A stretch of 64,000 nt of DNA from Brachionus manjavacas. Its lineage: Eukaryota; Rotifera; Eurotatoria; Ploima; Brachionidae. Each line of letters begins with the position of its first letter. The stretch's first letter is position 1. The notes under the pieces were generated by a model. That model saw nothing but the letters and a program-made list of their open reading frames with translations. It did not search any database and was not told the origin of the DNA. The DNA lies in assembly GCA_019054805.1 (NCBI GenBank), contig JAHQIY010000010.1, positions 1,533,501-1,597,500 on the forward strand. Direction: 5' to 3'. Both the position numbers and the translations under genes were made by a program. Below are positions 1 through 11,144 of the stretch, one piece after another.

Positions 1-1610
1 TTAAAATTTGCCTAAAATTTTAGAAATGAGAAAAGAAATGATTTAATCTCATGTAATTAAATTTATTCTATTAAAAATCATTGAAGTTATTTCCTTTTTT
101 TAGCAATTTATTTATATATATTCTTAATTAAATAAATTTCAATATTCTGAACAATTTATTAATTGGGTAAAATTTTTTATTATTTATAAAGTTAACTAAT
201 TATTCTTCTAGGGTAAAAATGTGATTAATTGGTCATGGAATTGACCAGTCCATTTTTTAAAAAATCTGATTTTAGTAATCTTAATTTTCATGATCAAAAA
301 TTATAACAAAAAAAGTTTTGATTAATTAATTAATGAATTTATTAAATTTAAATTCAAATTAAAGTAAATTATTTTGAACTAGACCTAATTAATTTAAAAT
401 TTATCGGCAATTTTTTTCAGCTTTTATCACTCTTTTTTTTTACTTGTGTCAAATAAGTTCTTCATTAAGTTTCCTTTCATAAATAAACAACAGATCTAAA
501 TTATATCTAAAAACTGATTGATATTGTATATTTACTTATAAATCCATCACTAAACATTCAAAGCTTTCACTTACACCTATTACAACTTAATTTAATTCGG
601 ATTCTCATTGTAGAATTATCACTTGTTTGAATTTTAATCTTAAATTTTAAAATTGAACCACTTCTTGTGCAGAAAAGTGAAAAAGACTTTTTTTTTTAAA
701 TTAAAAATATATTTAATATACGGATTTTATGAATAGATAATAAAGATCTATTCTAAAAAATAAATATTTGGTATTGCATTGAATTTTTTCCAAAATATTG
801 ATCCCTTTAAGTTTTTTATGGTTTCAAAAAACTCCATGATGCGCGTCATTTACTTTGCTCATACTAAACAAATCTTCTTAAAGCTAAATTTAAAGAAAAT
901 ATTTAATAAAAGGTTGCCTATAACAATGAGACTCAAGCCTCATATTTTAAATGCATTCTATTTTTGTTCTAAATGATTAGCTTTAAGGTAAAATGGCAAA
1001 TTATTGTTCATATGCTAATTTTATAGTTAAAATGAACTTTGAATGAGTCTCACTTTAAAGCTTACTTAAAAAAGAATATTTAAAAAGCAAAAATAAACTA
1101 GAGCGATTTTACGAGTTAGCACTCTAACAGTGAACTCTTTAAAAAAAATTATTCTAAGAATAACAGCTTTATTTAAAAAAAGAATCATCAATAGCATATT
1201 TTTTTTAATCGAAATTTTGTTACTTTATTTAGAAAATTTTTCATAAAAAAAAGATAAAAATTGAATTAAAAGAGAAAATTATTGTGGCTTTGAAGCTTTT
1301 TGGTATTTAGATAAACTATCTAATTACAAGCATTTATTTTTGCAAAATTTGACTCACTTTGAATTATTGGAAATTACCAAAGAAAAATATCTTTAGACTT
1401 AGAAAAACTAAGCTTAAGATTTTGAAATTATGCTTGTTTTAACAAAAAATAAAATTCGAAAAAAATTAGAAGAATTTACCCTTTTTCCGACGCTATTCAG
1501 AGTTTCCCAGTAACGCGTTTAATTTTATAATAATTAACATCGAAGAGCAAATTAAAATTTTATTTTAGGTCTAGCTCGAATAAAGGGGAAATTAAAAGCG
1601 TTTATTTTAA
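1..1610. other. AT-rich stretch, no gene seen
   Basis: Long A/T runs with stop codons in all frames. Short open frames here have no recognisable motif and low-complexity composition. I see no RNA gene, inverted-repeat element or promoter that I can defend. Confidence 0.6.
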
Positions 1611-1625
1611 AATATTTAAGTAATC

Positions 1626-1648
1626 TAGTAGTAGTAGTAGTAGTAGTT
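1626..1648 (-). repeat. (ACT)n microsatellite tail of LINE A
   Basis: Seven TAG units on the plus strand (ACT/CTA on the element strand) sit exactly at the 3' end of LINE A. Simple-repeat tails are typical of CR1/L2-type LINEs and serve in place of poly(A). A similar ACT run ends the fragment near 30.93 kb. Confidence 0.8.
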
Positions 1649-1691
1649 TTGACTGTAGCTGGCTAGCCAGCGAGTGTGCTGATAAGGCACA

Positions 1692-4662
1692 CTATGACAG
1701 CTGATGTGATTGATTGCTGCTCATCCAACAATCAATGCCTGCTTTAAAGCTGTTAACATTAGGGGCTTCAACTAATTGATTTGGCAGTGAGTTCCATATG
1801 TTAGCGGTTCTGTTGAAAAAAGTTATCTCTATGTTGGAGCCTCGAAATTTCTTTGTGATATTTGAAGCAGTGACCTCTTCCTTGGATTTTGGTGACATTA
1901 AAATTGTTGCTTTTTTCAACCAATTCTATTCCATGCATGAACTTGTATAATTGAATTAGATCACCTCTTTTTCTTCTTTCCACCAGATTTGGAATGTTTA
2001 AAGCCTTCAATCTGCTTTCATACGGTTTGTTTCTAATTGAAGAAACAAATTTCGTAGCTCTGCGTTGAATCCTCTCAAGATTCTCACAATCCGACTTAAG
2101 AAATGGAGACCATACAGGCACAGCAAATTCCAAAAGAGGACGAACAAAAGTTAAATACAATGATCTAAATAACTTACAATCAAAACGAGCGAATGATTTC
2201 CTGATGCGACCCAACATTTGATTTGCTTTGTTTGTAGCCTCTATCACTTGGTTTTTCCATTTGAGATTTGTATTGAAGATAACTCCAAGATCTCTTTCGG
2301 TTTCAGACGTTGATAACTGTTTACCATTAATAGAATAAGTGAATTCTTTGTTTTTATGACCGTAATGCATAACCACACATTTTGATGTGTTGAAGAGAAG
2401 AAGCCAATCTTGAGTCCACTTGAAAATTAAATCTAAATCTGATTGAATTTTCACTGCGCATATTTCTGATACCGTTTGCGAGAATATTTTTGTATCATGT
2501 GCATACATTTTGACAATATTCTCTATTCCTTTTGGTAGATCATTGATATACAAAACGAACAAAAGTGGACCAATCACTGATCCTTGTGGTACACCGCTAA
2601 AAATCTCAACCCAATCCGACAAAATTTCACCTTGAACAACTCGTTGTCTTCTATTTTTCAAGAAAGCTTCAATCCATTTTAGTGTCAGACCATCAAAGCC
2701 ATACGCTTTCAATTTAGCTATTAGTCGTCTGTGCGGAACAGTATCAAATGCTTTCGCAAAATCTAGCAGAATTACATCAACAGGAATACTTTTGTCTAGA
2801 CTCATTGAGATGAAATCTAGAGTTTCCATAAGATTAGATGTACATGACTTTTTCCTGACAAATCCATGCTGTTCTTTAGATATAATATTGTTCTTATAAA
2901 GATAGTCTTCCATTTTGGTTCTTATTATGCTTTCCATTATTTTGCACGGAATTGAAGTTAAAGACACGGGACGATAATTGCTGGCCGTTGATTTATCACC
3001 TTTTTTAAACAATGGAGTAATATTTGCTGATCTGAATTGTATTGGAAGCTGACTATTAGATAAAGACTTTCTGAAAATTAAAGTTAAAGGAACAGTAAAG
3101 GCTTCTGCACAGTTTTTTAGCAATAGCGGATGAAGCTTGTCTACACCACATGATTTATTTTGATTAAGGTCTTGTAATTTTTTATAAACCACTTCATAAC
3201 TAATATCATTTGGTTCAATGTCAATATATTCTGAACAGTTTTCATTTAGTTCAGCTACAAAAGGTGGAAGCTCCCCATCTTGTTCAATAACAAAAACATC
3301 TTGAAAACATTTATTTAGTAGATTTGATATCTCTTTCGGTTCTTGCGTTAATTCATTGTTTGACTTCTTTAATGCTTTGATTGATTCTCTGATTACTTGT
3401 TGATCATTTAGATATTTGTATAATAATTTTGGATTCTTCTTAGCTTTATCTACTAAATTTTGTTCATAAGTGAGTCTGGCTCTTTTTATTTCCGAAGAAA
3501 CTAATTTACAGATACTTTTGTAATCATTATAAAGATTCATATCCTTCCAGTTACATGAACAGTTCCTGTATCTTAGATTTTTCTTATTCCTAATTAAGAT
3601 CTTGAGATCATCTTTTATCCAAGGTTTTGAGATACTTTTCTTTTTAGAGCCATCCGTTACTGGAATGAATCGATTACTAGCTTCGCTGACATAGAAAATA
3701 AACTCATTGTACATTTCCTGAATATTTAAATTCTCAAATAAGTGCACCCAATCAATATTTGATAAAAAATCAGAAATTTTTTCAAAGTCAGCTTTACTAT
3801 AAAGAAATTTTTCAATAATATATGATTCCTTACTAACCTTGTTTTTGAGTACAAAATTGAAAAAGATAACCAGATGTCCTTTATTAATGTTACCAAGCAC
3901 AAATTTTGTATCGATTGCATACACACTGCCAGACTGAGTCGTGAAAATCAAATCCAAAGTGTTGACAGCTTTTTCGTTTGACATTTGAAATGTAGGAATA
4001 TTTACATGCTGATATAAAAAAGTGTCGCTTAGCGTTTCGCTGAATTTATGTTCAATGCCATTTTCGTTTAAGATTTCTGAAACACAGCCATTTGACCAGA
4101 TGATTGATGGAAAGTTAAAGTCACCCATTATTAGAATATCCTTAAAACCTCTTTCATCCACATAGTCTTTAGCTTGTTTGAAGACTAAATCAAAATCGTT
4201 CATATCAACAAAATCGTTTGGCCTGTAAAGACAGCCAACTAAATACTTTTCACAGTTAAAGTTAACAACTACCCAAATTTGTTCTATTTTACTTAAATTA
4301 AAACCTGCATCATTTAATTCAAATGAATCGATATTTTCATCAATGTAGAGACATACACCCCCGCCTCTGCGTCCATCACTTCTGTCCTTTCTGTACAAAT
4401 TGTATCCTTTAATGTTTGCATTTGAGTTGCTCTTAAACCAAGTCTCACTAACTGCCACAATTTGTGGGCTATATGTTTCAATAACAACACTGAATTCATC
4501 AAGTTTATTGTCCAAGGAAGTAGCATTTAAATACATACATTTTAAAGATTCGAGATTATCCACACGTGATGACGCTTTTGATGAACGATTATTGCTTCTT
4601 GAATTTGACGATTTGATTTCCACGGATGCCATATCGAAAGGGCGAGTCTTGTGAAAGACCAT
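1692..4662 (-). pseudogene. LINE A ORF2: endonuclease-reverse transcriptase, frameshifted near the C-terminus and with a mutated active site
   Basis: The first 953 codons (4662 down to 1801) are open. Residues about 40-270 form an exonuclease/endonuclease/phosphatase fold: SETW near residue 73 holds the expected catalytic Glu and GDFN near 179 the expected Asp/Asn. The usual SDH motif near residue 262 reads KGH, so its Asp is lost. Reverse transcriptase spans about 545-760: LFKKGD, SNYRPVSLTS, EQHGF, LLDFAKAFDTV (motif A Asp present) and GVPQGSVIGPLLF (motif B). The central F/YADD box reads YAHD near residue 722, a single GAT to CAT type change that removes a metal-binding Asp. The C-terminal segment (FNRTANIWNSLPNQLVEA) lies in another frame at 1692-1820; the shift maps to a six-T run near 1816-1821. 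This copy should therefore be catalytically dead. Family assignment is strong; the CR1 label is inferred from motif style. Confidence 0.9.
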
Positions 4663-5345
4663 TATTTGCTTCGTTTCTTTGTTTCCTCAATTCATAGTCT
4701 AAAGCTCTTTCGGTTTCAGTCAAATCTGGACTAAGATAAATAGATTTGAAATTATTTGAATCTCGCAACTTTTTGGCTGCTAGTAGTAGTGGATTTCTGT
4801 TTGCTTCTTCTTTGAGTTCTACTAGAATTGGGCCTGGTTTACTTTGGTCTTTCGATCTCAAGCGTCTTGAATACGCTGGCTTGACATCACCTTTCCCAAT
4901 AGTGGTCAAAATTTGTTTGATTTTTTCTTCATCTTCTGCCCTCCTGTCTGTTAGAATCTCTTTCTTTGATTCTGGCACACCATAAATGATCACATTTTTT
5001 TCTTTTGATTCTTTCATTCATTTCGCTGATGGTTGCATTTGCTACAGCTATCTGGTCGGCTGGTTTTTTTGCATTTTTTGTCCCTTGTTTTACAACTTGA
5101 ACCCACTGACTACTGATGTTGGATGAGTTTGCTGTTTTATTTGCTGCTGCCAATTCAGATTTCAGTTTGTTTATTTCAATGTCTTTCTCAATTTCTCTTT
5201 CCTCTAGATGTTTCACATGATTTGAAAGCTCCAGGACGAATTTCGAAATATTACCGCACCATTCATGCAAAGTTTTTGAATGCCCAGATACGGTTCCCTG
5301 TCCAAACGTTGGCCAGTTTGTTTCAAGCAAAAAATTTGAGTCCAT
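4589..5345 (-). pseudogene. LINE A ORF1: coiled-coil nucleic-acid-binding protein, one frameshift
   Basis: The N-terminal frame (5345 to 4929) begins MDSNFLLETNW and contains a heptad-like coiled coil around residues 45-75 (LEEREIEKDIEINKLKSELA). The C-terminal frame (5017 to 4589) carries NVIIYGVPES, RRLRS and a final FRYGIRGNQIVKFKK, the pattern of the RRM-like and C-terminal domains of LINE ORF1 proteins that trimerise and bind the element RNA. The two frames overlap near 5010, in an A-rich stretch ending in seven A residues, so one small indel separates them. The end of ORF1 overlaps the start of ORF2 (4662) by about 70 bases. The assignment rests on position and on these motifs; no coordinates outside this element show the same protein. 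Confidence 0.75.
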
Positions 5346-5490
5346 TTGACAAAAACTGCGTGCTTTTTATTTTATTTTGGCTTACTTGTGCTTTTTTTTC
5401 TTACTTTTGGCTTACGTGTGCTTATATTTTGGTGTGTTCTTTTCAATTTCAATTTTACAATTTAATAATTATATATCTAATATATTTAAT

Positions 5491-6239
5491 ATATTTAATA
5501 ATCTAATAATTTATTCCAAATTTCTTTTATAATTTATTCGATTGAATCTAATCAATATTTAAATCTGAATTTGAAATGAAACAGAGTCAAAAAAGATTAA
5601 AATAATTTACTTAAATATAGTTTTTTTTATCTGGAAAAATCTATTTTTTTCGAGAGAGTGAAAAGCATTTAAACAATTAAGAATTAAATTTTTGAAAACT
5701 TACATTCTATCTATCTGATTTAAATTAGGCTCAAAAATTCAAGATTGAGGTTTTTTGAACTTTTTTCGCTGTCCACTTTTTAAACAAAAAATTTCTCTTG
5801 AACTATTCAAACCTTGAGAATATGTGACCTCGGTGTCTTCACTGAGTTCTACTTTGGCTAATTTACATTTTTTATTTTTAAATAATGAAAAATTTTAAAG
5901 TCTTATGGTAACCTTGTCTAACCGGGTGACCATATTTTTTTTTTTGCTTATTTTGCATCCATTTTGATCAAAAACTTCAAAAATAGTCATCCAATTTACC
6001 CGAAATTTTTGAATAATCCCTTTAGCTTTGCGGTTAATTAAGTGAAGCTCAAAAGGGTTAAACCGGTTACCCCTAAAATTGTATATAATTGGCCCGAAAT
6101 TTAAACCCAAAAAACAGAATTTTAACCCTTTTTATTAATAAAGAAAAATTTAGAATTTTCTAATAAAATTATTTATTTCATTAAATTTATTTTTTTCGAA
6201 ACAAAACAAGAATGAGTTTTAAAGAAGTCTAAAACAAAC
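5491..6239. other. AT-rich spacer, nothing recognised
   Basis: No convincing coding frame. Short purine/pyrimidine-biased open frames on the minus strand near 5.9-6.1 kb have no motif. Confidence 0.5.
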
Positions 6240-6690
6240 TAGTGTTGGGATCCGTACAAGCGGACACTTAACCGGCAATAATTTTCAGAAGCCGTGACCG
6301 GGTCCGCATTAGCCGGACAACCTTTAAACGGGCGGTCATTTGGCCGGTCAGCTAAGCGGTCTATTTTTTGGATCGCCAAAATAAACGGTCTAAATTAAAC
6401 GCGCGCCCAAAAAACCGGCCTAAAAAATACGGACGGTCAAAAATACGGGCGGTCAAAAATAAAAGCCGTCAAAAATACGGCCAACTTTTTGGCGGTTAGC
6501 CACTTTAATTGAAATTTTTTCGAAACAATGTTTTTAATTTTTTTAAAAAAAACTAATTAAAATGATAAAAAAAATGAAAAAAAATGAAAATTTTCTTTAT
6601 TAATTTTAAAAATTTTTTTTAAGATTTTTATTTTTCAATATTTAAAAAAAATTTAGTGACCGCCCGCCAAAAAGTTGCCCGTTTTTATGG
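6240..6690. mobile_element. Truncated hAT-type foldback MITE, copy 1
   Basis: The left end reads TAGTGTTGGGATCCGTACAA, the same terminus as the element at 60709-61640 and close to that at 28172-28759. The interior is unusually GC-rich for the window and repeats GGCGGTC/GACCGCC and CGGCCAA motifs several times. No matching right terminus is found: similarity stops near 6690 at a CCGCCAAAAAGTT stretch. hAT is inferred from the TAGTGTTGG terminus and the 8-bp duplication of copy 2. Confidence 0.6.
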
Positions 6691-6705
6691 CGTTAATTTC
6701 TGGTG

Positions 6706-6953
6706 TTAATTTGCTTTCAACAAGCTTTCGTGGTCGTCTTCTTCCTCTTCCATTTCTTTTTTAGCTTTTTTGGCCTCTTCTTGTTCTTTAAAGCGTTTAA
6801 AACATTCTTCTACGGTATGACACTCAGCAAAATTTCTGTTATTAATTCTTACTTTTCAGCTTACACTTCACTTGTTTCTTTCAGTAAATACCGGTTCAAA
6901 GATACTTCAACAGCTTCTTTAATGGCTGTCGTAGCAAGCGTAGAGAAAGATGC
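6706..6953 (-). pseudogene. Possible C-terminal remnant of a DDE transposase (pogo/CENP-B-like?)
   Basis: Two adjoining minus-strand frames look coding. The first reads LATTAIKEAVEVSLNRYL and the second, one frameshift later, HTVEECFKRFKEQEEAKKAK followed by an acidic run (EMEEEEDDHE) and a stop at 6706-6708. A basic/acidic coiled tail after a T-x-E-E motif is what I would expect at the C-terminus of pogo/jerky-type transposases, but the match is by general impression only. It directly abuts the truncated MITE. An unrelated host-gene remnant cannot be excluded. Confidence 0.3.
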
Positions 6954-7869
6954 TTGAGAAAATAATTTTTTAATTATTAAAAAAAAGCGTCACTGCATTT
7001 TATAGTCTTATTCGGCTAAATGGGCTAAATGAAATATTATTTGGACTAATTGGGTGATTTTTCGGTCCATTAGGGTTAAATATATTTAACCTTTTAAGCC
7101 CTAAAAATAACCCATTAGATGAAGCCCTGAGGACATAAAATATATTTTACCTAATAGAAAAATTAATTATTTTTAATTGAAATCAACAATGAGACTTGGA
7201 AGTTGAGTATTTGCAGTAGTCAATTTTGGAAAAAATCTATCTATTTAAGCATGTGATTGATATTCCTTAAAATTACAAGAATTTCCAACTCTTGGTCTTA
7301 AAATTGAGAGAAATTCGACTAGTCCCACAAATGTGAAAACTTTCAGGCTAACACAACCAACATGAGACTTTCCAATTCAAACTCAATCTACGCCAGCATC
7401 AAATCAAATTTTGAAAATTGTTTGTAATCGATCCACACTCAACCCAAAAATAATGAAAAATCAACGATTTTTTTAACAATCATATAAAATTATCGAAAAA
7501 TAATCATTTTATATAGAAATTTTAAGAAAAAATTGTTAGAGATATTTTCCTCAGAAAATTATTACTTTTTTATTATAATTTAATTTTTTTGATAATTAAC
7601 TTATTCGAATAATCGACACTTGTTATTTCAAAAAATTAATATTCAAAATTAATATTTTTTATACAAATTACTCAACAGTAGCCTATAATTTACTATGAGT
7701 TTATTAATCAATATAAAATTCCTTCAATAAAAAATTTGAAAAAAAATAAAAATTTTGTGATGATGTTTTTTTATTAAAATTGAGTCCAATATCTTTTAAG
7801 AGTCATTAATTATTTCCTCATAAAATCATTAAATTTTTAAGTCCTTAAATTGAGTGGGTCATCAGGAAA
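6954..7869. other. AT-rich spacer, nothing recognised
   Basis: No frame longer than about 60 codons with normal composition, and no inverted repeat or RNA-like fold that I could define. Confidence 0.5.
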
Positions 7870-8550
7870 TTAAGACTGTCAAACCGATAAACGTAAACAT
7901 GGAAGATCAGCTATTCTACTTCCACGTTAGAAGATTGGTGAGACATTTGCAATTTTCCATAATACTGGAAGAGTTGATTCTGTCGGAGATTTCAAAAATA
8001 TTTGAGCTAACGGGCTCGCAAGAGCTCTGAACACATCTTAAGCGCATGGGTAGGTATCGTGTCCACTCCAGGAGTCACTAATTTTGCCAGGATCTTTTCT
8101 GTTATGATTACTTGTTGATTTTCAAACAATGGATCAGGTTCATCTCGCTTCGGAAAAGATTTATTGTTTACTAAAAAAGTTGAGGCTGAATTTTTGAATA
8201 CTGAATGGAAATAGCCATTCAATCCAGTGCATATCTCAGCTTTGTCAGTGGTCAGGTGACCAGATTTGTTTTGAATCATTGAAATTGACTCTTGATTTCC
8301 ACATCTATGATTAATGAGTATAATCGTTTTGGATTATGTTTCGAGTCCAGTTTGAGCTAAAAATCAATTATGCATTGTTTAACAAGATACTTAACTCCTT
8401 TGCAAGTAGATTTGTACCTTTCATGTAAATATTTGTCATCGTTGTTAACTCTCATCGCAATAAAAAGCCTTCTTTTCTCTCGTGAAGTCTGGATATCCTC
8501 CTGTTCCACCATGGAGGTTTTCGGACTGTATTTTTGGCCCTCAGTTTCTT
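7870..8550 (-). pseudogene. CR1-like LINE fragment: endonuclease-RT linker and first RT residues
   Basis: Minus-strand reading from about 8550 downward gives a basic linker (SREKRRLFIAMR, then YKSTCKGVKYLVKQC), then an intact frame at 8279-8007 with NKSGHLTTDKAEICTGLNGY, FHSVF and GVDTIPTHALKMCSELL. This is the canonical block just before the RT core of CR1-like LINEs. It continues weakly as SLPVLWKIANVSP-like residues (observed TLPVLWKIANVSP) near 7900, then similarity is lost before RT motif A. Several stops and frameshifts separate the segments. Both ends are missing, so the fragment is an old truncated insertion. Confidence 0.65.
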
Positions 8551-9180
8551 AATAAAAGTTCTGATGCTTTAAGTAATATGTTTTTCTTAGAAAAATTTTA
8601 CATTTTATTTTATCTTATTCTCTTAGAAACTTAGAGAATAAGATAAAATAAAATATATAAAAAAGCTTTTTGTGTCATATCTAAATAAAGTTTCATTAGT
8701 TCTATCATCCTATGGATTTAAGATTTTGAGGGAACTAATTTTACAACGCATTTAGCTAAATACTTTCTGTTTTTAAAGTATATATCTCTAAACTATTAAC
8801 TGAATTATTGACAAAATAACTTACTAAATTACTATCTTTTTAGTAGAAGCAGCATAAATTTATTCATTCTCATGTTATTAATTAATTTAAAAAAAAAATG
8901 ATTGTTAATTTTTCACTGAATTAAGACTAGGATACAATCCTATTGAATTACATTATATTAAATAAAATTCATAAATGTTTTAAATCAAGCATGAAGGTTT
9001 ATTTTAAAAAAGATCTAAAACTTAAAAAAATTAATCAAGGCTATCTAAATTATATTTAATTTATCCATTAGTCGAATTTTTTTTTTAGAATTAAAAAAAA
9101 AAAAATTGAATATTAAAGAGAACACAAAATGAAAAATAATTATTGAAATTAAAAAACTTAACATTTATATTATTTTATTT
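8551..9180. other. AT-rich spacer with a small hairpin
   Basis: Contains a short perfect inverted repeat around 8605-8655 (TTATTTTATCTTATTCTC against GAGAATAAGATAAAATAA) and otherwise A/T runs. The hairpin is not next to a gene and has no clear function. Confidence 0.5.
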
Positions 9181-9510
9181 GAAGATTTAGTTTTAAACTC
9201 CTACTTTAATAGTCCAAAGTGTGATTTAGAAGATTTCGAAAGATTTTATAACTCAGGTTTTAGTGAATGCTTTACTTTAAATAAAAAGTTCAAGTGGTTT
9301 AAAAAAACTGAGCCTGAAAGTGGACTCATGCTGGAAATATTTACTGGACATCCAGGATCACATTCGGATGTGGGTATAAACTAAATTAAACAGAATAAAA
9401 GGTGTTTGTCTTTTAGAGTCTCTGGAGTAAAATATCCCCAACTCAAAAATTTTCAAAGATATGAGACTGGAAACATTCGCTTCATTCCTTTAGATAAGAT
9501 CAAAATTTAA
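9181..9510 (+). CDS. Unidentified partial gene with a candidate 45-nt intron
   Basis: Unidentified. A plus-strand frame from about 9181 to 9373 has normal codon composition (contains FERFYNSGFSECFTLNKKF and ESGLMLEIFTGHPGSHSDV). It then meets a GT donor (GGTATAAAC at 9373-9381). An acceptor TTTTAGAG ends at 9418, and the frame continues in phase from 9419 with VSGVKYPQLKNFQRYETG to a stop at 9508-9510. The 45-nt intron would be short but plausible for a compact invertebrate genome. An ATTTAG acceptor-like site near 9186 could mark an upstream intron; no start codon or 5' exon was found. It could be the 3' end of a host gene or an unknown mobile-element protein; a pseudogene with a frameshift is an equally simple reading. 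Confidence 0.3.
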
Positions 9511-9980
9511 AAAACGTAATTAATTTGTTTTTTATTTGTAAAAATTAAAAATTTGGATAAAATAATATGAATTAATTTAATTTTTTTTAATATTAAATTT
9601 TTAATGAAATTGTATTTTTTAACATATTTTAATATTAGCCATGAAAAATTCTTTTTTTGAAATTACTTAATAAGTTTTGTTAGATTTAAACCTACTTATT
9701 AAAATATTAATCTTTCTTTTTTTATTCATAATAAATTATCTACAGTAAAAAAACGTAATTTTTTAAACTGGATAGCAAACCAAGCTTTATTTTTATCTTA
9801 GTCAATTCAGAAAAAGTTTTTATATAAAAGTAATTTTCATTCTGTTCTTCTCTTTTCTTAAAAAAAGCGCTGTATGCTCGATTTGATTTGAAAAAAATTC
9901 AAAAGCCTCTGTTATTGCTAATAGGAATAAAATTCGAATTTCTTCTCCTTTGTTAGTCCATTTAATGCAGAAGCGTTCTT
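9511..9980. other. AT-rich spacer, nothing recognised
   Basis: Poly-A/T runs between the unidentified reading frame and the transposase remnant; no supported feature. Confidence 0.5.
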
Positions 9981-10566
9981 TTGATCACACCACTTACAAA
10001 TGTGTCTGTGAGTTGGGTCTCTGATGGGTCTCTGGTCTGTCATAGAAACCTTTCTAAAACCTGCAATGATAAACAAAAAAATGAACTTTTTTACGAATTT
10101 GCAAATCAAAATATAACCGAAGATATTGAAACTGTTCCCAGCAATTACAACCAAGAAAACCAAACTCAAGAACCTCAACAGAACTTCTATCGCTTTTGCA
10201 GCCATAAGTGATGAGAGATGCAAAATTCTTACAGGAGTTTCAAAAGAAAATTTCTTGGGTATTTATTATTTAATTTCAAAAGCTCAATTTCCAGGCAACG
10301 TTTCGTTAATAAATTCTCTTGGATTTTATATGACAAAATTGAGAACAGGCGTGAGCGCAAAAGAACTTTCAGCATTTTTCCCATTTGCTTCTTATGATCA
10401 AATAAAAAGATGTGTTCGCCATGTTAGAGAAATAATAAATAATGAATTTAGTTTATTATTATCTCCTTTTAAGTTTTTATCCATTATTTTAAAAATTTCG
10501 CGGGGTACAGAAGAAATAAATGGTCAAATTAATGTTAAAACAAAAGTTAGTCATAAATTTTTTTAA
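9981..10566 (+). pseudogene. N-terminal part of a DDE-superfamily transposase (Harbinger/IS5-like HTH region)
   Basis: Two plus-strand frames overlap. Frame one (to 10211) includes SLVCHRNLSKTCND and LFYEFANQNITEDIET. Frame two (10126-10566) gives ILTGVSKENFLGIYYLI, then MTKLRTGVSAKELSAFF and IKRCVRHVREIINNEFSLLL. The pattern 'LTG-x-F ... KLRTG-S--EL---F ... I-R-V--VR' is characteristic of the helix-turn-helix segment that precedes the DDE_Tnp_4 catalytic domain in animal Harbinger-like transposases (family knowledge). The catalytic half is absent: coding character ends near 10530 and the frame closes at 10566. The frame change near 10200 could be an indel or an unrecognised intron. No terminal inverted repeats were found. 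Confidence 0.5.
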
Positions 10567-10781
10567 AGTAAAACCAAGATATGTTTTTTTTTTTAAAAGT
10601 AAAATAAAGTAAAGTAAAGGAAAACTTATGATAATATTTGAACTTTTGAATAATCTGAAATCTACAGTGAAATTAATTTCGCATTTAAATTTTGAAATTT
10701 AATCATGAATTTTCCTTTGCCTAAAAAATACCGTCTGTTGAATTATTCGGAAAAATAGCTAGAGAAATGAATATATGAAAT

Positions 10782-11144
10782 CAGTCGCGGAGCCAGAAAG
10801 TTGAAAATGGTGTGGCGAACTTCAAGATCAAAGAAGAGGGGATAGAACTGGTGCGTTGAGGGCGACTTTATAACAAAGTAATGAAATTTTAAAATCAGTC
10901 ATTTAAAAAAATGTTATTTCTTTACAAAATTCAAAGCATAGTAGAGCAAAAAATTAAATTCATTGGAAAAATTTAACTAGCTGAAAAAAATTAAATTAAT
11001 ATCAAAAATTTTGTAAACGTAGATTTCTTGCAAATTAGATGACTCAATATTCATGAGGCTTATTTCATTTAACCTTTCTTGGCCTGTCCTGCTTCGGATA
11101 CAATTTTTTATTCTTTTTAAAGCAGAAAAAGTTCTGCCCCCGCA
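10782..11144 (-). mobile_element. 3' end of a hAT transposon (TTF/ZMYM-type), truncated
   Basis: The terminus at 10782 reads CAGTCGCGGAGCCAGAAAG, close to the CAG-GGCGGAGCCAG ends common in hAT elements. The transposase C-terminus runs toward it on the minus strand and stops at 10977. The eight bases before the terminus, TATGAAAT at 10774-10781, would be the target duplication, but no partner was found, so the 5' part is missing or too decayed. A GTGTGG motif at 10808-10815 recurs near 11538, possibly part of the element. Confidence 0.55.
10977..11144 (-). pseudogene. hAT transposase C-terminal dimerisation segment
   Basis: About 55 open codons ending at TAG 10977-10979. Visible residues are GRTFSALKRIKNCIRSRTGQ, ERLNEISLMNIES and NLQEIYVY. 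The signature 'SFS-LK-IKN-LR----QERL--L-LM-IE' is the hAT family C-terminal dimerisation domain, and the preceding conserved Glu-Arg positions are partly changed (GR-T-FSAL here). Only this domain survives. In an intact element it would mediate transposase assembly on the terminal repeats; the terminus lies 195 bases downstream, as expected. Confidence 0.6.

Larger units (their letters stand above)
1626..5490 (-). mobile_element. Near full-length CR1-like non-LTR retrotransposon (LINE A)
   Basis: A minus-strand LINE with the usual order: short 5' leader (about 5345-5490), ORF1 (4589-5345), ORF2 (1692-4662) and a 3' end made of a trinucleotide repeat instead of poly(A). ORF2 has an apurinic endonuclease-like domain followed by reverse transcriptase. 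The microsatellite tail and the endonuclease-RT architecture fit the CR1/L2 group. A candidate target duplication, imperfect and AT-rich, is seen at 1611-1627 and 5491-5505 (ATATTTAA then TAATCTA), so the 5' boundary is approximate. A short piece of the same 3' end recurs at 13.07 kb. Both ORFs are broken by single frameshifts in A or T runs, so this copy looks recently inactivated. Confidence 0.85.

Noticed and set aside
4400-5506. Several plus-strand frames over LINE A (79-127 codons)
   Set aside because: They lie antisense to ORF1/ORF2 or in T-rich sequence (poly-Phe/Leu) and show no domain.
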